DNA from: Aeromonas aquatica
GTDB lineage: Bacteria; Pseudomonadota; Gammaproteobacteria; Enterobacterales; Aeromonadaceae
NCBI RefSeq assembly: GCF_000764655.1
Contig: NZ_JRGL01000092.1
Location: 88,098-152,097 of the forward strand
DNA length: 64,000 nucleotides
Direction of reading: 5' to 3'
Both the position numbers and the translations under genes were made by a program. Below the pieces are notes generated by a model. It was not told the origin of the DNA, ran no database searches, and was given only the letters and a program-made list of their open reading frames with translations. This document shows, one piece after another, positions 9,686 through 18,321 of this stretch; within the stretch, counting starts at the first letter, position 1, and every line of letters starts with the position of its first letter.

Positions 9686-12376
9686 ATGCAGATGAAAAAA
9701 AACAAGGTAAATCTGGCGATGCAGGGGGGCATGCTCGCCCTGCTGGCGGCAGGGTGGGTGCCGCAGGCTCTGGCCCAGCAGAACGCCATCACCGGGGAGT
9801 GGCGCAAGGATCAGACCAAGCCACGCCTTTACAGCCAGGCGGCCTGGGTCGACGGCTTCGTCTTGCAACTGCCGCTTGGGGCGACCTTCGCCCCCCAGAT
9901 GACGGCCTGGGACGAGAACGATGGGGATCTCAGCGGCCGCATCAAGCAGCTTAGCGGCGTGAACACCCAGCAGGTCGGCAGCTATCTGGCAAAATACGAG
10001 GTGCGGGATAACGGCCTGCCCGAGATGGGGGGCTATCAGAAGGTTGGCGCAAGCACCACAACCTTCTCATTGCCCGTCACCGTCTATGATCCCGCCGTGG
10101 CCGTGCCGAGTGAGCTCAACAAGCTGGGTAGCCTCTGGCAGGAGAGCCCCACAACCACCGGTCTTCTGCGTTTTATCCCCGGCCAGAGCCTGAGCCGAAC
10201 GATCCGTATCGCCTCAACCGAGCACCCCCTGAGTGGGGACGAGCTGGAGATCACGACCTTCAAGGTGCAGGAGGGGATCTGGGGCGGCAACAACCGTCAG
10301 TTCAGCCTGCGCCTCACCGACATCGAGAGCGGCGAGCCAGCCTACGAAGGTAGCGTCTTGCTCGTATCAGGCAAGCAGTTGACCCCGACCGCCCCCATCA
10401 AGCTGCGGGCCGATCGGGACTACGAGTTCATCCTGACCTATCTGACCGGCCAGTTCGAACAGGGTTTTCGTGCCAACGAGGAGGGGGAACTCTGGTTGAT
10501 GGCCGAGGGGCAGCAATCGCGCGAGGCAAACCCCTATGCTTTGGTGCTGCCCGATCCTGCCAACCGGCTGGCCTTCGATCCCGGTTTCAACTCTGCCCTG
10601 AAGCAGAAGCTGCTCAGCAGCCGGGGGGAGCAAGAGGCCCTGTTGATCGGCAAGGTGCCGGGTCCGCAGCCGGTGGCCCTGAGTTATCGCATCGCCAACC
10701 CCGAACTGGTCAGTCTGCAACTGGTACCGGGAGCGACCCAGGATCGGCTGGTGCTACAGGGGCTGGCAGAGGGTGAGACTACCCTCGAGATCCTGGCCGA
10801 TGATCGTCTGGTGGATCAAGTGCGATTGTTTGTTACCAGCCCCAAGGAGGTCAGCGTCTCCTACAGCTACATCGCCTTCCCCGGCGAGCGCCAGAGTCAC
10901 CTGTGGGACGATGGTGCCATCATCATGGCGGACATGAGCCGACGTTTTGCCCCCTACAACATCCGCCTCAGCTGGGTGGACAACGGCGTGCTGGTGCACG
11001 AATGGGACAAGAATGGCGATGGTCAGGCCTACGAACCCAGTGCTGTGGAGCTAACGGCGCCGCTACAGGAGGGCTGGATCCCGAACGCGGATCGGGTCTT
11101 CTCCAACATCTATGTGCTGCGCGGCTACAAGGATGACAGCAAGACATGCAGCTACCAGGGGAATGGTCTCTCTGTCGGTTTGGGGGCCACAGATGGTGCG
11201 CCGCGCGCGGGCTATCGATACGCTTGCCCTGGCAACCTCACCGTCCATGGGCAGTCGTTGACCCTGAGCCACGAGCTGGGCCACAACCTGGGGTTGGCAC
11301 ACACGGGAGACGAGCCTTATCGGATGAGCAACATCATGACGGGAGGGCGGTTTGAGGGGGTCTTCTTCGGTTACCAGTGGCGCACCATGCACCAGACCAT
11401 AGAGGCCAGGATCGCGGCTGGTGATGCGGGGGTGAGCGAGCGCAATGACGAACCAGAGCTGCCGCCACCTGCGGTCAATCTGCCGCCCCTGGCCAACGCC
11501 GGTGGCGACATGAGCACCACGGGCCCGGCCGAGCTGGTGCTCGATGGCGCCGCCTCCCGGGATCCGGAGAACGGTGCCTTGCGCTACCAATGGCGCCAGG
11601 TCGTCGGCCCACAGGTGACGCTGAGCGATGCCGACAAGGTGCAGGCCAGAGTGAACCTCGGGACCGTCTCTCAGGATACTCAGTTGGCGTTCGAGCTGAC
11701 CGTCACCGACGAACAGGGACTCGATGGTTCGGATCGGGTGGCGGTGACCCACCAGGCGCCTCCTCCTAACCTGCCCCCCGTGGTGACAGTGTCTGCGCCA
11801 GCCTCTGTGCAGGCGGGCAAGCAGACAAGCATTACCGCCAGTGCCACCGACCCCAATGGTGATGCACTCAGCTACCAGTGGACAGTGCCGGCCGGCCTCA
11901 GTGCCAGCGGCCAGAACAGTGCGACCCTGGTGGTCACGGCCCCGAGCGTGACGGTCAACACGGATTATGACCTGACGGTCACCGTGACCGATGGCGCCTT
12001 GGATGCCGAGGGTCAGACCCGGCTCACCGTCACCCCGGCAAGTGGCGGCGGTGAATGCAGTGTCACCGATCCGGAAGCGGCCAATACCCCGGCCTGGAAC
12101 GCCAGCACCGTCTACAACGCCGATACCAACGTGAGCCACAACCAGCTGGTATGGCAAGCGAAGTACTGGACCCAGGGCAACGAGCCAAGCCAGAGCGCCG
12201 ATCAGTGGCGGCTGGTGAGCCAGGTGCAGCTCGGCTGGAATGCCGGTGTGGCCTACAACGGGGGAGACATCAGTACCCACAATGGCCGCAAATGGAAAGC
12301 CAAGTACTGGACCAAAGGCAACGAGCCGGGCAAGCACGATGTCTGGCTGGATCAGGGTACTGCCAGCTGTAACTGA
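9686..12376 (+). CDS. Secreted chitin-binding metalloprotease (metzincin) with PKD-like and CBM5/12 domains
   Basis: 896 residues. Signal peptide about 1-30 (LALLAAGWVPQALAQ). A beta-rich N-terminal part of about 390 residues precedes a protease domain with the zinc motif HELGHNLGLAH (H529, E530, H533, H539), followed by SNIM as a likely Met-turn. From about residue 595 the protein is nearly a copy of the ChiA tail: two PKD-like domains and two CBM5/12 modules ending DQGTASCN. It probably cuts proteins associated with chitin, such as arthropod cuticle. The start at 9686 follows AGGG; an in-frame ATG at 9692 is equally possible. The peptidase family beyond metzincin is uncertain. It is probably transcribed from the riboswitch leader at 9231. 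Confidence 0.85.
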   Translation: MQMKKNKVNLAMQGGMLALLAAGWVPQALAQQNAITGEWRKDQTKPRLYSQAAWVDGFVLQLPLGATFAPQMTAWDENDGDLSGRIKQLSGVNTQQVGSYLAKYEVRDNGLPEMGGYQKVGASTTTFSLPVTVYDPAVAVPSELNKLGSLWQESPTTTGLLRFIPGQSLSRTIRIASTEHPLSGDELEITTFKVQEGIWGGNNRQFSLRLTDIESGEPAYEGSVLLVSGKQLTPTAPIKLRADRDYEFILTYLTGQFEQGFRANEEGELWLMAEGQQSREANPYALVLPDPANRLAFDPGFNSALKQKLLSSRGEQEALLIGKVPGPQPVALSYRIANPELVSLQLVPGATQDRLVLQGLAEGETTLEILADDRLVDQVRLFVTSPKEVSVSYSYIAFPGERQSHLWDDGAIIMADMSRRFAPYNIRLSWVDNGVLVHEWDKNGDGQAYEPSAVELTAPLQEGWIPNADRVFSNIYVLRGYKDDSKTCSYQGNGLSVGLGATDGAPRAGYRYACPGNLTVHGQSLTLSHELGHNLGLAHTGDEPYRMSNIMTGGRFEGVFFGYQWRTMHQTIEARIAAGDAGVSERNDEPELPPPAVNLPPLANAGGDMSTTGPAELVLDGAASRDPENGALRYQWRQVVGPQVTLSDADKVQARVNLGTVSQDTQLAFELTVTDEQGLDGSDRVAVTHQAPPPNLPPVVTVSAPASVQAGKQTSITASATDPNGDALSYQWTVPAGLSASGQNSATLVVTAPSVTVNTDYDLTVTVTDGALDAEGQTRLTVTPASGGGECSVTDPEAANTPAWNASTVYNADTNVSHNQLVWQAKYWTQGNEPSQSADQWRLVSQVQLGWNAGVAYNGGDISTHNGRKWKAKYWTKGNEPGKHDVWLDQGTASCN

Positions 12377-12391
12377 TTACCCGTCCCCCAT

Positions 12392-12424
12392 GGAATGGGG
12401 CCCTGGCGCCCCATTCCTTTTTCC
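12392..12424 (+). terminator. Terminator of the chitin-binding protease gene
   Basis: Arms GGAATGGGGC and GCCCCATTCC around CCTGGC, then TTTTT. Closely related to the chiA terminator. Confidence 0.85.
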
Positions 12425-12540
12425 ACTCCTGTTTCAGCCTGCGGCCATGCCGCAGCGCGACAACCAGAACCGATTCTCAGGCCGGGTGCTTGGTGTAGGA
12501 CCGAGCCTCCGACGTCCATTTTGTAATGATTCCTGCAACA

Positions 12541-12558
12541 GGGCATGTGGACATGCCC
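12541..12558. promoter_or_regulatory. Perfect palindrome just upstream of the M66 protease gene
   Basis: GGGCATGT-GG-ACATGCCC lies 21 bp before the start codon. It could be an operator or a 5'-UTR hairpin limiting translation. No U-run follows, so it is not a typical terminator. Confidence 0.4.
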
Positions 12559-12579
12559 CTAAAAATGAGAACCATAACA

Positions 12580-14949
12580 ATGAAAAAAACACAGTTAGCT
12601 AGTCTGATCATGGCCGCCTTGGCGAGTGGCCCCTTGCTGGCCGTCGTTCAGGCCCCCACTTCCTTGCCCTTCAATACCCAGCCACCGACCAACGATCTGC
12701 AAGGCACGCTGGCGGCGCAGGTGCAGTTTGCCCAGAGCCAGATCCTGCCGGCCCATGTCGCCGAGGGAGACAGCCAGCCAAGGCTCACGGCCCAGCGCAA
12801 GAGCCTGCTTCTGGTCAGGCCCTTGCAAGCCGAGAGCGCTGTGCCGATGATGGTGACGGCGCGAGATGGTGCGGGGCAAACGCTCGGCACCCTGGCCCTG
12901 GCACCGCCTGAGCAGTTGCCGAAGACGGCCTATTACCTCGACGGCTCGCCGGAGGAGGGGGTCGACTTCACGCCGGGGCCGGGCAGCAGTGGCCTCATCA
13001 ACAGCAGCAGCGAGCTGGCAAAGCTGAGTGACCCCGCCGGTGCCTTCCTGCTGAGCCGCTTGCAGCCCCATGCCCTGGTGACCATCCAGACCGCCGATGG
13101 ACGCTGGGTCAGGGATATCCATCTGCCGGGCGGCGCCGCGTTGGAGGGCAAGATGGTGCGCTTGGTCTCCAACGCCGGTTACAACTCGACCCTTTATTAC
13201 AGCGGCCGTCAGGTGACGCTCTCCCGTGGCCAGACCCTGCAGTTCAAGTTTGTGGGCGGCCAGTGGATCCGGGACGGGGAGCTTGAGAACAACGGCATCC
13301 GCTATGCAGTCGATGCCTGGAGCGCAGTGCTGCCCGCCGACTGGATCCAGCCAGGTATCAGCCTGCAACTCAGCCAGGGCGGGCTCAGCGGTGAGCTGAC
13401 GGACTTGCAGATCGGTGCTCCGAGCGAGCTGCTGATCCACACCATCGACATCGGCATGCTGACCTCCCCCCGCAACCAGTTCGCTTTTGCCGGGGATCCC
13501 GAGGCGCACCGCGAGTATTTCCAGACGGTGCCCACCAGCCGGTTGATCGTCAGCCAGTACGAGCCTCTGTCCTTGGCCGAGGTGATGCTGCCGGATGGCA
13601 CCCTGCTCACCGATTTCGATCCCGGCCAGGGGGGCTGGCACGAGGGCACCATGCGCCAGCGCATCGGCAAGGAGCTCATCTCTCTGGGCATCGACAACGC
13701 CAACTACGGCATCAACAGCACCGCCGGCGAGGGGGAGAGCAGCCACCCCTATGTGGTGGCCCAGCTGGCGGCCCACAACAGCCGCGGCAAGTACGCCAAC
13801 GGGGTTCAGGTGCACGGTGGCTCGGGCGGGGGTGGCATCGTCACCCTCGACAGTTCCCTTGGCAACGAGTTCAGTCACGAGGTGGGTCACAACTATGGCC
13901 TCGGCCACTATGTGGGGGGCTTCGCCGGCTCGGTGCATCGCAGCGCCGAGGCGGCCAATTCGAGCTGGGGTTGGGATGGGGACAAGAACCGCTTCATCCC
14001 CAATTTTGGCGCCAGCCGCAACGGCCAGAGTGCTTGTCTCGATGGCCAGTGCCAGGCGCCCTTCGACGGTCGGCCGTTCGGTTTCGACGCCATGGCGGGG
14101 GGGGCCCCTCTTTCCGGCTTCAACCGCTTTACCCTCTACACCCCCAACTCGGCCGCCATCATCCAGCGTTTCCTCGAGAGCAAGGCGGTGTTCGATGCCA
14201 ATTCGCCAACGGGGTTCAGCAAATGGGATGCCGCCACCGCCGCCATGAAGCCCTATGAACACAGGGTAGAAGTGCTCGAGCAGGTCAACGCCCCGATGAA
14301 CAGCCTCGATGAGACGAAACTGGCGGCTTTGCTGGCGGAGTATGACCTGGTCAGGGTGGCCATGTGGGATGGCAACTGGACCCGCAATATCCAGCCGCCC
14401 CCCGCCTCGGCCGCCAATGCGGGCCGCATCCTGACCCTGGATCACGGGGCCAGCTACAACAGCGTGCTCTTCATCAATGGGCAGCAGATAACCGTCTCCC
14501 GTGGCTTCAAGAAGAGCTACACCTCGGACGGTAGCCGCTGGAATGAGGGGCCTGTGGTGGATCTGCGGGGTCCGCGCAAGCCGCAGGCGTTCGGGGTGCC
14601 GGTGACGACACTGGTGGGCTATTACGATCCCCAGGGCCAGTTGCCGAGCTACATCTACTCGGCGTTGCACGGCGCCTATGGCTTCAGCTATGGGGATGAT
14701 GCCGCTCGCATGACGACGGGGGACTGCCAGCTGCAGGTGGAGACTCGCGACGGTACCTTGCAGTTCCGGCTGGCCAATCACCGCCAAAGTGTCAACCTGA
14801 TGAACAAGTTCCACGTCAATGTGCCGACGGCGAGCGATCCGTACCGCGCCAGCGTGATCTGCGCCGGGAGGACGTTGGGTCAGCAGGCTATTTCAGAGCC
14901 GGGCGAGACGCTCAGTTACACCGTCAACGGACGCCCGTTACAGCAGTGA
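12580..14949 (+). CDS. M66-family zinc metalloprotease, StcE/TagA-like mucinase
   Basis: 789 residues starting MKKTQLASLIMAALASG, a signal peptide. The catalytic motif FSHEVGHNYGLGHYVGGFAG (H433, E434, H437, H443) and the following SVHRSAEAANSSWGWD are typical of the StcE/TagA/dictomallein family, which cleaves mucin-type O-glycoproteins. Two related repeats of about 60 residues (NAGYNSTLYYSGRQVTLSRG near 207 and LDHGASYNSVLFINGQQITV near 625) flank the protease domain. The family is exported by type II secretion. The ATG at 12580 fits the signal peptide; an ATG at 12562 and a non-ATG start at 12526 fit less well. No riboswitch precedes this gene, so it is regulated separately from the two chitin genes. 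Confidence 0.9.
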   Translation: MKKTQLASLIMAALASGPLLAVVQAPTSLPFNTQPPTNDLQGTLAAQVQFAQSQILPAHVAEGDSQPRLTAQRKSLLLVRPLQAESAVPMMVTARDGAGQTLGTLALAPPEQLPKTAYYLDGSPEEGVDFTPGPGSSGLINSSSELAKLSDPAGAFLLSRLQPHALVTIQTADGRWVRDIHLPGGAALEGKMVRLVSNAGYNSTLYYSGRQVTLSRGQTLQFKFVGGQWIRDGELENNGIRYAVDAWSAVLPADWIQPGISLQLSQGGLSGELTDLQIGAPSELLIHTIDIGMLTSPRNQFAFAGDPEAHREYFQTVPTSRLIVSQYEPLSLAEVMLPDGTLLTDFDPGQGGWHEGTMRQRIGKELISLGIDNANYGINSTAGEGESSHPYVVAQLAAHNSRGKYANGVQVHGGSGGGGIVTLDSSLGNEFSHEVGHNYGLGHYVGGFAGSVHRSAEAANSSWGWDGDKNRFIPNFGASRNGQSACLDGQCQAPFDGRPFGFDAMAGGAPLSGFNRFTLYTPNSAAIIQRFLESKAVFDANSPTGFSKWDAATAAMKPYEHRVEVLEQVNAPMNSLDETKLAALLAEYDLVRVAMWDGNWTRNIQPPPASAANAGRILTLDHGASYNSVLFINGQQITVSRGFKKSYTSDGSRWNEGPVVDLRGPRKPQAFGVPVTTLVGYYDPQGQLPSYIYSALHGAYGFSYGDDAARMTTGDCQLQVETRDGTLQFRLANHRQSVNLMNKFHVNVPTASDPYRASVICAGRTLGQQAISEPGETLSYTVNGRPLQQ

Positions 14950-15013
14950 TTCGCGCTAATTTTGTTGGCTTTAGTAGTGTTATATAGCGCTATAAGCCGA
15001 TGAGTTGTGCAAT

Positions 15014-15040
15014 AAAAAAAGGCCCCTCGGGGCCTTTTTT
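15014..15040. terminator. Bidirectional terminator between the M66 protease and rlmA
   Basis: A7-GGCCCC-TC-GGGGCC-T6. The genes converge here and both strands have a U-run. Confidence 0.9.
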
Positions 15041-15056
15041 CATGGAAGGGGAGTCA

Positions 15057-15857
15057 TCAGAGCGGCTTCTGCCACAGGCTCAGCAGCACATCCTGCTCAA
15101 GCTCGTCCGGTCCCTGGTGGGTGAAGGCGTGACGCTGCTCACCGCCGGCTCGCCAGCCGAGGCGGCTGGTTTCCAGCACGTGGCTGCGCAGCCCCTGATC
15201 CATGGTCATGGAGAACTGGCAGCGTTGCTGCTCAACCGGGTTGAGGCCGGCCAGGGTCGGCCAGCTCAGGGGGTGCTCCATGCTCACCGGGTTGAGGCTG
15301 ACTCTCAGCTGCCACTGGTGACGGGGGCCCGGTTGCAGCAGGAGCAGGTAGCCGCCCGGTGCCAGCCAGCCGACCAGCTGCTCGGTCTTGATCTTGAGAT
15401 CGTTGACCAGCAGCACCTGGGCCGTACCGGCTTGCAGCGGGGCCCTGGCCGGGTCGGCGATGACGAAGTGGCCTTCCGGCTGCGCCTTGTTGGCGGCGAA
15501 GATGGCATTCTTGGCCAGATCGACCCCGCCGAAGCGCCAGCCGGGCAGGCGCTCGGCCAGGGCGCGGCAGTAGTAGCCTTCGCCGCAGCCGAGGTGGATC
15601 AGCTCCTGTTCACCGAGGGGCGCCAGCAGCGCCGCCATGGCCTCGACCAGGGGCAGCTGGTGGCCCTGCTCCAGGAAGTGACGCTTGGCGCGCATCAGCA
15701 GGCGGCTGTCGCTGTCCTTGGGGTCTTTCTTGCCGGGAATGAGGTCAAGATAGCCTTCCGGGGCGGGATCGAAATGGTGCTTGTTGTCGCAATAGAGCCC
15801 ACGAGAGGCTTCGTGAAGATGCAGGGCACCACGGCAAAGGGGGCATTGAAGGTGCAT
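15057..15857 (-). CDS. rlmA: 23S rRNA (guanine-745 N1)-methyltransferase
   Basis: 266 residues. The N-terminal zinc site CPLC...C...H (C5, C8, C23, H27) and EGYLDLIPGKKDPKDSD match RlmA of E. coli. The SAM-binding motif is IHLGCGEGYYCRAL (about 88-101), followed by FGGVDLAKNAI. It methylates G745 of 23S rRNA in the 50S subunit. The motif reads HLGCGEG where DxGCGEG is usual. It is transcribed away from crp. Confidence 0.88.
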   Translation of the reverse strand: MHLQCPLCRGALHLHEASRGLYCDNKHHFDPAPEGYLDLIPGKKDPKDSDSRLLMRAKRHFLEQGHQLPLVEAMAALLAPLGEQELIHLGCGEGYYCRALAERLPGWRFGGVDLAKNAIFAANKAQPEGHFVIADPARAPLQAGTAQVLLVNDLKIKTEQLVGWLAPGGYLLLLQPGPRHQWQLRVSLNPVSMEHPLSWPTLAGLNPVEQQRCQFSMTMDQGLRSHVLETSRLGWRAGGEQRHAFTHQGPDELEQDVLLSLWQKPL

Positions 15858-15926
15858 AGGCTTGGATACTCTCTTGGCGAAGACCGGAACGGTGAAGGGC
15901 GTTCGGGATTATAGGGGAGACGATCG

Positions 15927-15952
15927 AAAAAGGCTGCCGGGGCAGCCTTTTT
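15927..15952. terminator. Terminator between rlmA and crp
   Basis: AAAAAGGCTGCC-GG-GGCAGCCTTTTT, with perfect 12-bp arms. It stands downstream of crp (minus strand). Confidence 0.85.
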
Positions 15953-16001
15953 ATCAGGCGGTGGTCTTTAAACGGCTTGTGCGCGGCCGTCAGACCCCCG
16001 G

Positions 16002-16640
16002 TCAGCGGGTACCAAACACCACTATGGTCTTGCCGTGGGCGGAGATGAGCTCTTGCTCTTCCAGCATCTTGAGGATGCGGCCAACGGTTTCACGGGAGCA
16101 GCCGACGATCTGGCCTATCTCCTGACGGGTGATCTTGATCTGCATGCCATCCGGGTGGGTCATGGCATCCGGCTGCTTGGCCAGGTTCAGCAGGGTCTGG
16201 GCGATCCGGCCGGTCACGTCCAGGAAGGCGAGGTTACCGACCTTCTGGCTGGTGTGCTGCAGGCGCTTGGCCATCTGGCCGGAGAGACGCAGCAGTATGT
16301 CCGGGTTGACCTGGATCAGCTGGCGGAACTTCTTGTAGGAGATCTCGGCGACTTCACAGGCGCCTTTGGCTCGTACCCAGGCGGAACGTTCCGGGTTCTC
16401 GTTCTCTTCGAACATCCCCATCTCGCCCAGGAAATCCCCCTGATTCAGGTAGGAGAGGATCATCTCCTTGCCTTCGTCATCCTTGATCAGGACGGCGACG
16501 GTTCCCTTCACGATGTAGTAGAGGGTTTCTGCCTTCTCGCCGGCGTGGATCAGGGTGCTCTTGGCGGGATACTTATGAATGTGGCAATGCGACAAGAACC
16601 ACTCAAGGGTGGGATCGCTTTGCGGTTTGCCAATGATCAT
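16002..16640 (-). CDS. crp: cAMP receptor protein (catabolite activator)
   Basis: 212 residues starting [20 protein letters not shown]. The cyclic-nucleotide pocket has [20 protein letters not shown] (E and R/S contacts to cAMP). The HTH reads [20 protein letters not shown], almost identical to E. coli CRP (210 residues). It is the global regulator of carbon use and of many Aeromonas/Vibrio traits. The frame is open further upstream, but the ATG at 16640 matches the universal CRP start. It diverges from yhfA as in E. coli, supporting orthology. Confidence 0.98.
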   Translation of the reverse strand: MIIGKPQSDPTLEWFLSHCHIHKYPAKSTLIHAGEKAETLYYIVKGTVAVLIKDDEGKEMILSYLNQGDFLGEMGMFEENENPERSAWVRAKGACEVAEISYKKFRQLIQVNPDILLRLSGQMAKRLQHTSQKVGNLAFLDVTGRIAQTLLNLAKQPDAMTHPDGMQIKITRQEIGQIVGCSRETVGRILKMLEEQELISAHGKTIVVFGTR

Positions 16641-16951
16641 GAGACTTCCTCTGTAGTGTCTTTTTATGGACTCGTGCGTCCGGGCAAGTTGCCAAGCCTG
16701 CCATTCCTTCGTCTTTGGTCGCAGTAGAATAAGAGCCTTTGTCTGTGCTGACAAGGCTTTGGGACTGTACCGTCCATTCTGTGCATCGATCTGCCGCGCC
16801 ATCGCGGCCATTCTAGGCAAGAAGAGGTCGGAAGATGTTGATTTCGATCTATTTACGCTGGAAGTGCGCAAGATAATGGACTGTGCCACTCGGCCCCTGC
16901 TTGAGGTATGCTATGGGCGTCAGAACCGTCGTCATTGAGAGGAAATGTGAG
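16641..16951. promoter_or_regulatory. Divergent crp / yhfA promoter region
   Basis: 311 bp without a convincing gene. TATGCT at 16907-16912 could be a -10 for yhfA. I found no clear TGTGA-N6-TCACA site by eye, although crp is autoregulated in relatives. Confidence 0.45.
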
Positions 16952-17356
16952 ATGAAAGCCAAGGTCAGCTGGGTGGAAGGCATGAAGTTTGTGGGCGAGA
17001 GCGAGTCCGGTCATCAAGTGATGCTGGACGGCGCCAACCCGGGCGAAGGTGCCAGCCCGATGGAGATGATCCTGCTGGCGGTTGGTGGTTGCAGCTCCAT
17101 CGACGTGGTCTCCATCCTGGAGAAGGCCCGTCAGTCCGTGACTGCGTGCCACGTGGAGCTGGAAGGGGCGCGGGCCGAGTCCGTACCCCGGGTGTTTGAA
17201 AAAATCCATCTCAATTTCGTCGTGACCGGCAAGGGGCTGGCCGAGAAGCAGGTGGCCCGCGCGGTCGACCTGTCGATGGAAAAGTATTGTTCGGTTTCCC
17301 TGATGTTGGAAAAAGCGGTAGAAATTACCCATAGTTATCAAATTGTTGAAGCTTGA
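16952..17356 (+). CDS. yhfA: OsmC family protein YhfA
   Basis: 134 residues: MKAKVSWVEGMKFVGESESG, GASPMEMILLAVGGCSSIDVV and VDLSMEKYCSVSLML. The two cysteines (in GGCSS and EKYCSV) are the redox pair of OsmC/Ohr-fold proteins, some of which reduce organic hydroperoxides. E. coli yhfA is also divergent from crp, so synteny supports the name. The in-frame region upstream is open, but the ATG at 16952 has GAGAGGAAATGTGAG before it. Its substrate is unknown. Confidence 0.88.
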   Translation: MKAKVSWVEGMKFVGESESGHQVMLDGANPGEGASPMEMILLAVGGCSSIDVVSILEKARQSVTACHVELEGARAESVPRVFEKIHLNFVVTGKGLAEKQVARAVDLSMEKYCSVSLMLEKAVEITHSYQIVEA

Positions 17357-17405
17357 TAGTTTGTGATTTGTCCCGTCTGTAACGCCATGACATAAGGAAA
17401 GTGCG

Positions 17406-17705
17406 ATGAAAAAGACGATAATGTTGCTTCCCCTGTTCGGACTGGCCGCCTGCAGCATGCCGCAGCCGACCCAGTATCAATACAGTCAGTATCAGTGTGG
17501 GGAAGAGATGTTGGCCATCACCTATGATGCCCAGGCCGACATGGTGCAGTTCCCTTACGCCGGGGTGTATCACAAGCTGGGCCGCATCGAGTCGGCCAAA
17601 GATACCGCCAGCTATTCCGATGGGGTGACCACCTTCTCCCATCAGGACAAGCATGCCACCCTGGTGCAAAAAGGCGTGACGCTGCTCAGCTGCGAGCTCA
17701 AATAA
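17406..17705 (+). CDS. MliC-like lipoprotein, inhibitor of C-type lysozyme
   Basis: 99 residues. The lipoprotein signal ends in LFGLAAC (C17 lipidated). The rest fits the MliC/PliC fold: YQCGEEMLAITYDAQADMV, then ASYSDGVTTFSHQDKHATLV and a final cysteine in LLSCEL that pairs with the first. MliC (E. coli) has the matching SGARYSDGTYTFWSKG-ATL block, whose Ser and Lys contact the lysozyme active site; here the segment is SYSDG and no Lys stands at the same place, so inhibition is likely but not certain. Ribosome site AAGGAAAGTGCG. Confidence 0.75.
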   Translation: MKKTIMLLPLFGLAACSMPQPTQYQYSQYQCGEEMLAITYDAQADMVQFPYAGVYHKLGRIESAKDTASYSDGVTTFSHQDKHATLVQKGVTLLSCELK

Positions 17706-17733
17706 TCGTCATGCTGTGCAACAGCGTGCATCG

Positions 17734-17762
17734 ACAACGGCCTGCTTCGAGCAGGCCGTTGT
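17734..17762. terminator. Bidirectional terminator between convergent lipoprotein genes
   Basis: 12-bp perfect arms ACAACGGCCTGC and GCAGGCCGTTGT around TTCGA. There is little U-run, but the genes converge here. Confidence 0.6.
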
Positions 17763-17772
17763 GTTATGGGGG

Positions 17773-18309
17773 TTAGCGCGCGGGCAGAGCGCCCAGTAGC
17801 TGCTCGGCGAGCTGTTGGCTCAGCTGGCCACGGGTCTCGTCGTCGATGGGCACGTCGCTGGCGAGCTGGATGGCGCTGCTCCACACCGTCTGCTGAGTCT
17901 TGCGGTCGAGCAGCATGATGGCCAGGGTGCCCTTGCGGGCATCGGCGCCAGCCTGCAGCCCGGGCGTCATGCCGAGACGGGCAAAAATCTCGCCATCGCT
18001 CATGTCCTTGCTGCCTGCCACCCCGATGGCCACCCAGACGTCGGCCTCATCGAGGGGGACGCTCTGCCACCCCTTGCCATTGAGATCCCGACTGACCGCC
18101 TGCTGCACCGGCTCCAGCCAGCCTGCGGCGCTGTTGCCCGCATACTGGAACTGCTCCGCCAGCGCATAGCGCGGCGTCGCTCCATAGGTCCAATTATCCG
18201 CCGGGCGTACCACCATGGTGCCCGTCTCGACGGTGGGGGCGGCAGGGCCTGTACTGCAACCCACCAGCAGGGCCGCCAGGGTTAATGAGAGAAGTGCACC
18301 GCGCATCAT
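17773..18309 (-). CDS. DUF4136 family lipoprotein
   Basis: 178 residues. The lipobox LAALLVGC gives lipidation at C18. The middle carries the pattern of DUF4136 lipoproteins (a strand-rich domain with FQYAGNSAAGWLEPVQQAV, then DVWVAIGVA and GTLAIMLLDRKTQQTVWSS). The function of this family is unknown. Located 12 bp downstream of prkB on the same strand, so probably co-transcribed. Confidence 0.75.
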   Translation of the reverse strand: MMRGALLSLTLAALLVGCSTGPAAPTVETGTMVVRPADNWTYGATPRYALAEQFQYAGNSAAGWLEPVQQAVSRDLNGKGWQSVPLDEADVWVAIGVAGSKDMSDGEIFARLGMTPGLQAGADARKGTLAIMLLDRKTQQTVWSSAIQLASDVPIDDETRGQLSQQLAEQLLGALPAR

Positions 18310-18321
18310 AAGCTCCTTGGC

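Noticed and set aside
12595..14814. 739-codon open frame antisense to the M66 protease gene
   Set aside because: Shadow frame, no recognisable domain.
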